NCBI GenBank assembly: GCA_949935685.1
Contig: CATLGN010000084.1
Span: 1-6,954 of the forward strand
Length of the DNA: 6,954 bases
DNA from: an uncultured Lachnospiraceae bacterium
GTDB taxonomy: Bacteria > Bacillota > Clostridia > Lachnospirales > Lachnospiraceae
Reading direction: 5' to 3'
Below, one piece after another: positions 1 through 6,839 of this stretch. A program made the position numbers and the translations under genes. The notes beneath the pieces were generated by a model that was not told where the DNA came from, made no database searches, and worked only from the letters and a program-made list of their open reading frames with translations. Position 1 is the stretch's first letter. Each line of letters starts with the position of its first letter.

Positions 1-519
1 CAGTAAAATCCCTGCCAGAACAGCAGGGATTCCCGCATAATCCAGACAATGCAAAATCGCTATAATCGCCGAATCTTCATAACGATCCATATATCTGACA
101 AGCGCCCCATAGACCACCACTTTCCCTGTTACCGCTATGACCATAGCGGCAGCAATCTGCACGGCAATCGCCAGATTGACGGCTCCGCCGCCGACACTGT
201 GTGAACCGGAAATATCATAATCGCCCTTCTGCAAACCGTCCGTCCATCCGGCGGCATCTCCGTCTCCTTCATATAAAAACCCCGCAAACCGTCCCCAGAT
301 GTATAACAGATTCAACGGCCTCTCATTTTCATAGCAGCCGTTTCCCTCCACAGCCTCCCGCACGTTCAGTTCCACCGATCGGCTCCGGTTTCCGCTTGTC
401 ATAATTCTGGCCATATAATTCCCGCTGCCGTTAACCGGATAGTCCGTATAGCCATAACCGGAGCGTCTGCTTTTTGTATCCAGTATATATTTTTCACCGC
501 AACTGCCTTTTACAACCAC
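1..519 (-). CDS. Unidentified protein with hydrophobic segments (partial, 3' end outside window)
   Basis: A minus-strand frame runs open for 173 codons from a GTG at 519 to the window edge. The same frame contains the stop of the GAP1 gene just upstream, so the start must lie between them or later. The GTG has an excellent Shine-Dalgarno site (GGAGG, 7-base spacing), 12 bases after the GAP1 stop. Residues 1-110 are polar and Gly/Tyr-rich, with motifs such as RSGYGYTDYPVNGSGNY and GSHSVGGG. Two hydrophobic stretches follow, about 113-140 (rich in Ala, Val and Ile) and 151-173, the latter running into the cut. They may be membrane helices or buried helices of a soluble domain. I do not recognise the family. 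Its tight coupling to GAP1 makes it part of the same operon and perhaps an effector or membrane partner. That role is inference. Confidence 0.6.
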   Translation of the reverse strand, partial: MVVKGSCGEKYILDTKSRRSGYGYTDYPVNGSGNYMARIMTSGNRSRSVELNVREAVEGNGCYENERPLNLLYIWGRFAGFLYEGDGDAAGWTDGLQKGDYDISGSHSVGGGAVNLAIAVQIAAAMVIAVTGKVVVYGALVRYMDRYEDSAIIAILHCLDYAGIPAVLAGILL

Positions 520-526
520 ATTGCCA

Positions 527-533
527 CCTCCTC
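527..533 (-). promoter_or_regulatory. Strong Shine-Dalgarno site serving overlapping ATG and GTG starts
   Basis: GAGGAGG on the minus strand overlaps the TGA stop of the GAP1 gene (as TGAGGAGG). It lies 7 bases before a GTG at 519 and 5 bases before an ATG at 521. The two start codons share a base (ATGTG). The ATG frame reads Met-Trp-Leu and stops, while the GTG frame stays open to the window edge, so GTG is the productive start. Confidence 0.7.
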
Positions 534-2706
534 ATGACATCTCATCGCGTGACTGTTCATATAATATCGCGCTGACTATGGCCATAACCCCGAAAAAGCC
601 AAACAACGCGGCGCACAGCGCCGTCTTACTGCCGCGGTCTCTCATATCCTGCAACGCCGACACGCTTCGAATTACCTGATACACCGCCGCCGTAATCAGC
701 ACAGTCACCGTCATACCGGCTATAAGCGAAACCAATTTGAGAACGGAATCAATCCCCCGCTTTTGCAAATACGCTTTCGGCCCGCCGTCCGTAAGCACAC
801 CCAAAATCCACCCGCTCAGAACGGCAGCCGCGGCCGCCACCTGGACAATTCCCAGTATCACCGTCCGAACTCCCAAATATTTCTGAAGGCAGAAAAGGAA
901 AAAAGAGACCGCCAGCGCCGCAAAATAACCGATGGCGATCTTATGTACGGAAAACGCAAATGCACCCCGCGGCGTTTCTTCCCGGATCCTGCAGTCCGCT
1001 TCCTGTATCGCAGCAGCGGTCTCCCGCTCCAAAGCCGCGGCTGCCGCTTCATCCATCCGTTTTTTTACCGCACGCGCCGTTTCGCCGGCTGCGCCGCCAG
1101 CGCCGTCCGCCGCAAATGCCTCCAGCCCCCACCGCCGATACGCCTTCTCATCCGCAGGCGAAAACCACGCCGGGTCAAAGACATCCCAAAACAGCATATC
1201 CGCGTAGCGCCGATACGATTCTCCGTATACGGACTTATGCCGGTCAAGCAATTCCGCCGTTCTCTCTGCCTTTTCACGCGTCTGTGTCAATCCGGCGGCG
1301 CCGGCGGCGCTTCGCATTTCCTTCTCCGTAATCTCCCATAATAAGGCTTTGTGAACGTTCCCCACCGCACAATTTTCGCCGCATTCTTTGAAATATTCCA
1401 TAACATCATTCAGCGTCTGCAGCCTTGACGGCAGAAGCATTTCTTCATAATAAGCTCTGGCATATGCGGCGTCCCGTTCCAGCAGCGTCGCAAGCAATGC
1501 GTTATGTTCCCTGCGGTCGCTTTGATATTGTTCCCAGAGCAGCCTGTATCCCGTCTTTTTTTCCGCCCCAAGAATCTGACCAACATAAAACATTCGATAC
1601 GCTTTACGCAAAGCCATATCCGCGCTGTGCCGCACATATTCGCCCGTCTGCTTCGCCAGTTCCGCATTCCGCTCTGACAGGATGAAGCCTTCGATCGCTT
1701 CCAACAATTGCGCCAGATATGCGTCCGCAGCCCTGCATCTTTTTCGCGGAAGTCTCATAAAAGATGCCAAAAGCGCAACCGCCGCATCTTTGTCAATGAC
1801 TTTGCGTAAGTCGTTTTTTAATCTTGCCTGAAAACCATGCTCCACGATTTCACAGTTCATGTCCCGCAGCGGCACATCGAACGTCTCATCGATAAAATCC
1901 GCCACCGTGCGCAGCACTTTCTGCCGGATGTCATTTGGCATACTGTAAAGCTGCGTGAACCGATACTGTTCCAACCCTCTCTTATCACACCGGTATTTTC
2001 CGGTCGCAAGATCAAAGTAATTATTTCCTTCCGTCTGATCGGAAAAAAAGACTTTGGTTCTGCCGCTCTTATAAGAGAAAAACGTCAGCTTAACGCGCAG
2101 ATGAAAGGGCAGTCCGCACAGAATCAGATACACCACCTCCCGGCAGATCTCTCCATACGCCGCTAAAGGCGCATCCGTTCTGATACACAGCGGATCCTGC
2201 AGCTCCTCCAGCGCACAGGTCGCCCCGATCAGAAGCCGTCTGTAGTCCTCCGAAGAAAATCCGTATTTTTTGATCAAAAAATCAAAATTCATGGAACTGT
2301 GCGGGATCTCCCGCACGACCGGAAACGACCGCACAGACGCGTCGTCCTCCGTCAGAAACGTCTTTTCGTTTACGCCCAGAAACTGCGCCGCATCCCGGCA
2401 GAGCGCATAATAATCCGTCAGATTAAAGCAATATCCATGTGTAAAAGAGACTCCTCTGGCGTCTGTTATACCGGTGGCCGCCGTTTCATAGTTGATATGC
2501 ATATAGTACAAAAAGCGGTCATAGGCAAATACGCCGACGGCATTCCCGGGTACACTCCGATTCGCTAATTCCGCCAGACTGCCGGCCAACCCGCCGAATC
2601 CCTCTTTTGCCACCTGAGACATATCTTCGGAAGACGCCACAAGTCTCCAGCCCGCGCCCTCGCCCTGCTTTCCTCTCCTGGTATAAGCAGCCTGATACAG
2701 ATTCAT
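532..2706 (-). CDS. GTPase-associated protein 1 (GAP1)-like protein with four C-terminal membrane helices
   Basis: This is a 724-residue protein. The N-terminal portion begins MNLYQAAYTRRG, followed by GWRLVASSEDM (19-29), and contains FTHGYCF (88-94). This matches the general pattern of the GAP1 N-terminal domain, probably type 2. A middle portion with LILCGLPFHLRVKLTFFSYK (194-213) and VFFSDQ resembles the GAP1 middle domain. Residues about 310-520 are helical, and 535-575 form an Ala/Glu-rich possible coiled coil. Four hydrophobic helices follow, at about 589-607, 616-637, 655-679 and 696-715, so the large N-terminal body is most likely cytosolic and membrane-tethered. Known GAP1 proteins are encoded with DO-type GTPases, and here the GTPase stop lies 10 bases upstream. 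Despite the name, GAP means GTPase-associated, not GTPase-activating. ATG 2706 is preceded by AGGGG at seven bases. The family call rests on pattern recognition; the membrane helices are clear. Confidence 0.7.
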   Translation of the reverse strand: MNLYQAAYTRRGKQGEGAGWRLVASSEDMSQVAKEGFGGLAGSLAELANRSVPGNAVGVFAYDRFLYYMHINYETAATGITDARGVSFTHGYCFNLTDYYALCRDAAQFLGVNEKTFLTEDDASVRSFPVVREIPHSSMNFDFLIKKYGFSSEDYRRLLIGATCALEELQDPLCIRTDAPLAAYGEICREVVYLILCGLPFHLRVKLTFFSYKSGRTKVFFSDQTEGNNYFDLATGKYRCDKRGLEQYRFTQLYSMPNDIRQKVLRTVADFIDETFDVPLRDMNCEIVEHGFQARLKNDLRKVIDKDAAVALLASFMRLPRKRCRAADAYLAQLLEAIEGFILSERNAELAKQTGEYVRHSADMALRKAYRMFYVGQILGAEKKTGYRLLWEQYQSDRREHNALLATLLERDAAYARAYYEEMLLPSRLQTLNDVMEYFKECGENCAVGNVHKALLWEITEKEMRSAAGAAGLTQTREKAERTAELLDRHKSVYGESYRRYADMLFWDVFDPAWFSPADEKAYRRWGLEAFAADGAGGAAGETARAVKKRMDEAAAAALERETAAAIQEADCRIREETPRGAFAFSVHKIAIGYFAALAVSFFLFCLQKYLGVRTVILGIVQVAAAAAVLSGWILGVLTDGGPKAYLQKRGIDSVLKLVSLIAGMTVTVLITAAVYQVIRSVSALQDMRDRGSKTALCAALFGFFGVMAIVSAILYEQSRDEMS

Positions 2707-2716
2707 TTTCCAGCCC

Positions 2717-4147
2717 CTACCCTTTCTTCGCGGCCCGCCTTACCGGGGTGAGAATCCCCATCCGGTACAAAAGCCAAAGCAGCGGTTCCTCCACTCTTAT
2801 TGCCTGCGGCGGTGTATCCATCTGGTAACGCTTTTTCTCTCCCTCGCCGGAAATCTTCCTTGGTTTCCCGTTCAAAGCCGAAATTGCAAAATAAGAATGT
2901 AGCGGGAAAAACTGTTGCAGACTATTGTCCAATAATGTTCCCGTCATCCCCGTCTTCAACAGCAGTCTCACGCTCGCGTCGGTTCCTCTCCAGTCGTCAT
3001 AGGGAAATCCTTTCCCCATATATGCGCTATATTCAATATTGCGAAAAACAGAGGAAGACGCTTCCAGAATCCCTCTCCCCGCCAGCCCGCCGCTTTTCAG
3101 CAGATCGCTTTTCGACAATGCCAGCGCCAGCGGAATCGTCGCCTTCCCGTCCGCATTATCTGCCGACACAAAAGCGGTACACATGGCCTCAATAACCCGG
3201 TCGGGGCTATAGATCGTATTCTCCTCCGCATCATCCTCCGTCGCCCAGGGAAACAGGTCCGTAAACTGTCCGGGATCTACAATCATCAAAATCCCGTCCG
3301 CATTCCTGATAAACGGCCCGTATTTTTCCATCTGCTGCGCTTCAACGCAGTTTTCACCTGCAATATCATAAAAAACAAGTGTGTACATACTTCCGTCGCA
3401 GTTGTTTTTTACATTGATGGAGACAGGCGGTGTAAGCTTGGAAGGCAACGTTCCGATCGGCAGCTCGCCTCCCTTTTGAATTCCATACTGCCGGATAAAG
3501 TCTTCCATCTCCGGGCACCGCCCCGCTGTCGTCAGACCAGCCTGAAACAGAACCCGTTTCATATTTTGCAAAAGCTGAGACAGATACACGGTTTTCCCAG
3601 AACTGGTAATGCCCACCACCGGAATATATTTAATGGGATATTTTCCGAATTCAAACGGCAGTCTGTTATGGCAGTGCGGGCATATCCGCACATTGGAATG
3701 CCTGCCCTCGGTATCGATTACCTCGTGGATAAATCCGTTCTGATCTTTCAGAAACTGAAGTTCGCCGTCTCTGCATTTTGCATTGGTCAAAAAACGGTCG
3801 TCAAAGGGGCTGATCACCGGATGTCTCTCATATGTCCTTCTTTTCTCTCCATCTTCCGGTTTGCTGCCGGGATACCGTCTCCAGAACGCTTCATACAGGG
3901 GATCGGCCGCCATCAGATACGGCTTTTTCCGTTCTCCCTCCGCTTCCGACAACTCGTCCAGATCCTGCGGCGTATAAGCTGTCATAGAGCGGAATGCAAC
4001 CCCCTTTGCCATTATATTCTCAAAACAGTACGGACACCGAAACGATACTTCACTGTAGTCACGCCGCATATTTTTCCCGGCGGCTCTGCCGCTTTTTTTC
4101 GTATTATTACCGCCTGCCGCCCTGAACATCTGATTCCATATCCCCAT
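2717..4147 (-). CDS. Zinc-ribbon P-loop GTPase, DO-GTPase2-like
   Basis: This 476-residue protein carries a nearly complete set of GTPase motifs: Walker A/G1 GITSSGKT (179-186), G3 as DIAG (261-264) after the strand TLVFY, G4 as SKSD (345-348) after ALAL, and a G5-like SAL (423-425). A hydrophobic strand ILMIVDP (286-292) follows G3. Before the P-loop sit two zinc knuckles, CPYC (38-41) and CPHC (156-159), separated by a charged insert of about 114 residues. A zinc ribbon ahead of a TRAFAC-like GTPase, directly upstream of a GAP1 gene, is characteristic of the DO-GTPase2 family of predicted conflict systems. The intact motifs suggest it binds and hydrolyses GTP as the operon's switch. The frame extends upstream, but that part overlaps the previous gene. 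I chose ATG 4147 because it follows the upstream TAA by one base and has AGGGTG six bases before it. No membrane helix is seen, so it is probably cytosolic, perhaps recruited by GAP1. Confidence 0.8.
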   Translation of the reverse strand: MGIWNQMFRAAGGNNTKKSGRAAGKNMRRDYSEVSFRCPYCFENIMAKGVAFRSMTAYTPQDLDELSEAEGERKKPYLMAADPLYEAFWRRYPGSKPEDGEKRRTYERHPVISPFDDRFLTNAKCRDGELQFLKDQNGFIHEVIDTEGRHSNVRICPHCHNRLPFEFGKYPIKYIPVVGITSSGKTVYLSQLLQNMKRVLFQAGLTTAGRCPEMEDFIRQYGIQKGGELPIGTLPSKLTPPVSINVKNNCDGSMYTLVFYDIAGENCVEAQQMEKYGPFIRNADGILMIVDPGQFTDLFPWATEDDAEENTIYSPDRVIEAMCTAFVSADNADGKATIPLALALSKSDLLKSGGLAGRGILEASSSVFRNIEYSAYMGKGFPYDDWRGTDASVRLLLKTGMTGTLLDNSLQQFFPLHSYFAISALNGKPRKISGEGEKKRYQMDTPPQAIRVEEPLLWLLYRMGILTPVRRAAKKG

Positions 4148-4148
4148 A

Positions 4149-4835
4149 TTATTCACCCTGTACCCTATAATATTTTTTACAATGATCCGCAGCCCGCACA
4201 CAGACCGACGCAGCCTTCGGAACCGCAATGGCCAAATACCGTCCCATGCAGGACGCCGGCAGCGGATACCCCATGCCCACAGTATCGATATAGTACTCCA
4301 GCGCCCCGTCCATATACCCCTGCAGATACGGGATATGCAGGACACATATTTTCTCTCTTGAAAATATCTGCCGTTTATACCGTATCTCCGGTCTCACGCT
4401 GACCGGTATGTACTGCGTGTTATTCTCCGGCGCAGATGCGGGATAAATATGCAAAACCGTGCAGAGCTTATCATATACCGCCGCAAATACGCTGATCTCA
4501 TAGGGAATTCCCCGCCGGATCTCCGCGGCCGGAATCGTCCACACATAGCTACTCTTTGCAAATCTTGTTTCCCGCAACAGAAAAACCTTTACCGTCTCAT
4601 CGGCAGACATATAGATTTTCCCGCCGTCTCCTGCGACGGCCGCCGCGTCGTCCATCCCGTTTTGTTCCATCCCATATATCAGATCCGTAAGTTCCGCCTG
4701 CCGTCCGCCGTCATACAGCACGACAAGAAAATGCGTTCCTCTTTTATATCTCCATTCCAGATTGGTTTCCCTGCCTGCGCGCCGTATCGTCAGATCTTCG
4801 ATCTGATATTCCCGGTCAAAACCCGCTATTTCCAT
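4149..4835 (-). CDS. Beta-rich 228-residue protein of unknown function in the GTPase/GAP1 operon
   Basis: I do not recognise a family. The protein is soluble, without signal peptide or membrane helix, and its hydrophobic residues alternate in short runs as in a beta-sandwich. Two modules can be guessed. Residues about 1-125 contain LEWRY, THFLVVLYDG (34-43), TVKVFLLRE (81-89) and YVWTIPAAEIRRGIPYEISV (97-116), the last resembling the closing strands of a fibronectin type III or Ig-like fold. Residues about 140-228 contain YIPVSVRPEIRYK (142-154), KICVLHIPY (162-170) and YLAIAVPK (200-207). The frame is open further upstream, but that part overlaps the preceding gene. The ATG at 4835 has a properly spaced Shine-Dalgarno site and leaves a 16-base gap. 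Its stop is one base from the GTPase start, so the two are probably translationally coupled and may interact. An adaptor or ligand-recognition role is inference. Confidence 0.5.
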   Translation of the reverse strand: MEIAGFDREYQIEDLTIRRAGRETNLEWRYKRGTHFLVVLYDGGRQAELTDLIYGMEQNGMDDAAAVAGDGGKIYMSADETVKVFLLRETRFAKSSYVWTIPAAEIRRGIPYEISVFAAVYDKLCTVLHIYPASAPENNTQYIPVSVRPEIRYKRQIFSREKICVLHIPYLQGYMDGALEYYIDTVGMGYPLPASCMGRYLAIAVPKAASVCVRAADHCKKYYRVQGE

Positions 4836-4843
4836 TTCATTTT

Positions 4844-4850
4844 CTCTCCC
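4844..4850 (-). promoter_or_regulatory. Ribosome binding site that decides the start of the beta-rich gene
   Basis: GGGAGAG on the minus strand stands 8 bases before the ATG at 4835. Two other ATGs lie close by, at 4852 (overlapping the upstream stop as TGATG) and at 4840. They share a frame that ends at a TAG after eight codons. Only the ATG at 4835 opens the long frame, and it has the best spacing. Confidence 0.55.
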
Positions 4851-4851
4851 A

Positions 4852-6798
4852 TCAGTCCAAACGTATGCTTTCCGGCCTTGTGACCATATATATCTCAATC
4901 TGTTCGATGCAGTCGGTGCGATTCAAATCAAACAGTTGGAACTGTTGTCCATAGCCGTCCCGCTGTTCCAGATGCTTCGCATAATCTGCCGTATTGTGCA
5001 CCATGTAAAAGCAGTCTGTCCTATCTGCCACAGAAAATTTATTCCGCAGTCTCATACTTCCATTCAGCGCTTTCTGCAATTCGGCGCCCACATACGCATA
5101 CTGCTGGCTGGCCGTCATATTGCGCATGCGAATCCCCCGTTCTTTTTCAAAATCATACCGGTAAATATCCGCTTCGATCAGTTCCGCAAACACCGTCTCC
5201 ACCGCTTTCAGCAGATCTTCCTCCCGATGCCGCACATCGAATACCGACGCCAGCATGGTATCCCGGCTATCGGAAAGCCGCCGTTCCACATATCGCTTCG
5301 CCTCGTCCGTATAAAACCGCGCAATCGAATCGTCCACAGACGCCGTCACATACCCCTCCTGTTTTACTTCATTTTCACAGCGCTCATATAAATTCCCAAA
5401 CTCCCGTGCCTGCTCCAGAAAATCCGTAAATTCCTCCGTGAAAATTTGCTTTATCTTCTCATAAAAAATGCGCTTCCCCGCATACACGGCTTCCGCATAC
5501 AGGGAATTCTCATATGTATTTTGTTCCAGCCTGCCGTCTGTGCGCAGTTCTTCCAGCAAAAGTTTCTTTATCGTATCGGCCTGCGCCGCCAGCTTTCTGG
5601 CCTCGCCATATGGGAAGGTTTGATACAGGAGTTCCCTGACGTTTCCTCTGATTGCATCAATCTCGTCCTTATCCGCTATCAATGCTTTCACCGTGTCGGT
5701 ATACCTGCGCCGCTTCAACAAACGCCAGGCATCCGTCATGCACGCGCTCATATCTTCCTGCGCAATTCGCCCCGCTCTGCGCGCCTTTTTCAGCTCTTCC
5801 GCGGACCCAAACGGCAGATAACACAAAGCGGCGGCGGGTGGAAATCTCTTTTCCAGCTTTTCCCGAAAGATCTCTTCCGCAAAGGCAAATCCGTTTGTCG
5901 CCTGTATCCCCAAACGTTCCCGAATGTCTTTCACGGATAGTTCCCCTTCGTACCGTTCTTCTTCCCGGGCGCGCATTTCACACAGCAGCGCTTCCAGCGA
6001 TACCATGGCGATTGCCTCCACCGGTTTGGTCACTAACGCATATGCCGCCGTCCTGATCCCACCGTATATCCGCTGCCTGTTAATCTCTACGCTGCCGCCC
6101 AGCAATACAATATCCGCGATCAGCCTGTAATTTTGCCAGATCCGGTCTTCTCCCAGAATCGAACCGAAATCCAGAAAATTACTCAGCAGATACAACGTGC
6201 CGCACTTTTCCTTTTTTTTATCTTCCCTTATTTTTTTATAAATATATTGCCAGACGGCTTCCGATTTTTTATTTCCATCTTCCTGCTTCGTCTGATCAAT
6301 CATCAGATAAAATGTCTTCAGATCGACGGTCGGCAGGCCGCTTCCCAGATCCAGAAACAGATCGTAATAAGCCGCCGCGTCCGGCTCTGTGGCGGACATG
6401 ATAAATTCCATTTTGATATAACTTTTATTAGCAAAAATACCGTCCGGTAATTGCAGCATTGCCGTGACCGCCCGGCTGACCGCCTCCACGGGGCTACCCT
6501 GTATTGTCCGCCATCGATACGCCCCGTTTTTTCCGCCATCCGTCAGGCCGGCGCATTCCCATCCCGCGCTGTTTTTTATGATATTGACATACTGAAGGAA
6601 TCGGGCATTGCGCCAGTTTTGTTCCAGTGTGTCCCGCAGCGTACCGATATGCGGTCTGCACTTTTCCCCCATCACAATCAGCACCGTCGGGTAAAGGGCC
6701 GTATGATCTCCTGTTTTGCCACCCTGAAACCTTTGCAATTGTTCCAGACAACGCTGCAGCAATTCTCTGCCGCCACAGTATGCTTTTTCGTTTTTCAT
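4852..6798 (-). CDS. Uncharacterised 648-residue operon protein, possibly tubulin-like/Rossmann-type
   Basis: This soluble protein has no signal peptide or membrane segment. Residues about 36-43 (YPTVLIVM) form a hydrophobic strand followed by a helix (about 50-65). More strands follow near 127-135, 161-167 (KTFYLMID) and 200-206 (TLYLLSN), then NYRLIADIVLLGG at about 223-235. This alternation suggests an N-terminal alpha/beta (Rossmann-like) region of about 270 residues. Residues about 275-550 are charged and largely helical, and the end turns beta-rich (QIEIYMV near 633-639). The layout recalls large bacterial tubulin-like proteins, but the glycine-rich nucleotide loop expected after the first strand is absent: the sequence there is VMGEKC. 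The tubulin link is therefore only a hypothesis, and a degenerate scaffold is equally possible. The start at 6798 has a good Shine-Dalgarno site; the stop lies 16 bases before the next gene. Its place beside a GTPase and GAP1 suggests it belongs to their complex. Confidence 0.5.
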   Translation of the reverse strand: MKNEKAYCGGRELLQRCLEQLQRFQGGKTGDHTALYPTVLIVMGEKCRPHIGTLRDTLEQNWRNARFLQYVNIIKNSAGWECAGLTDGGKNGAYRWRTIQGSPVEAVSRAVTAMLQLPDGIFANKSYIKMEFIMSATEPDAAAYYDLFLDLGSGLPTVDLKTFYLMIDQTKQEDGNKKSEAVWQYIYKKIREDKKKEKCGTLYLLSNFLDFGSILGEDRIWQNYRLIADIVLLGGSVEINRQRIYGGIRTAAYALVTKPVEAIAMVSLEALLCEMRAREEERYEGELSVKDIRERLGIQATNGFAFAEEIFREKLEKRFPPAAALCYLPFGSAEELKKARRAGRIAQEDMSACMTDAWRLLKRRRYTDTVKALIADKDEIDAIRGNVRELLYQTFPYGEARKLAAQADTIKKLLLEELRTDGRLEQNTYENSLYAEAVYAGKRIFYEKIKQIFTEEFTDFLEQAREFGNLYERCENEVKQEGYVTASVDDSIARFYTDEAKRYVERRLSDSRDTMLASVFDVRHREEDLLKAVETVFAELIEADIYRYDFEKERGIRMRNMTASQQYAYVGAELQKALNGSMRLRNKFSVADRTDCFYMVHNTADYAKHLEQRDGYGQQFQLFDLNRTDCIEQIEIYMVTRPESIRLD

Positions 6799-6807
6799 AA
6801 CGCCATG

Positions 6808-6815
6808 CTCCCTTT
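6808..6815 (-). promoter_or_regulatory. Ribosome binding site of the 648-residue gene
   Basis: AAAGGGAG on the minus strand lies 9 bases before the ATG at 6798. A nearer ATG at 6806 is only one base from this site and opens a three-codon frame (Met-Ala-Leu-stop) whose TGA overlaps the real ATG as ATGA. The spacing therefore favours the 6798 start. Confidence 0.55.
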
Positions 6816-6839
6816 CTGCCGCGCCGTATCCCTGTCACT

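Noticed and set aside
1290..1315. GC-rich repeat-like stretch (GGCGGCGCCGGCGGCGC) that could be a hairpin or terminator
   Set aside because: It lies inside the GAP1-like coding region and encodes a short Ala/Gly-rich run; there is no T-tract, and the symmetry follows from repeated Ala and Gly codons.
763..1341. 192-codon plus-strand frame and shorter overlapping ones opposite the GAP1-like gene
   Set aside because: The translations are low-complexity Arg/Pro/Ser-rich sequences, as expected opposite an Ala/Arg-rich coding stretch.
4148..4345. N-terminal extension of the GTPase to an ATG at 4345
   Set aside because: It would overlap the beta-rich gene by about 200 bases, its residues are Trp/Arg/Cys-rich and unlike a domain, and the ATG at 4147 has a suitable Shine-Dalgarno site right after the upstream stop.
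3476..4402. 308-codon open frame on the plus strand opposite the GTPase gene
   Set aside because: It lies antisense to a gene with clear GTPase motifs, its translation is rich in Pro, Arg, Ser and His with no recognisable domain, and codon bias of the real gene readily leaves such a frame open.
4836..4898. Extension of the beta-rich gene to an ATG at 4898
   Set aside because: It overlaps the end of the preceding gene, and the ATG at 4835 has a better-placed ribosome binding site.
6294..6320. Possible metal-ion-dependent adhesion site of a vWA domain in the 648-residue protein (MIDQT)
   Set aside because: The expected DxSxS pattern is absent, and no other adhesion-site residues can be seen.
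6799..6839. Possible internal promoter in the largest intergenic gap
   Set aside because: The 41-base gap has no convincing -10/-35 pair and is largely taken up by the ribosome binding site of the next gene.
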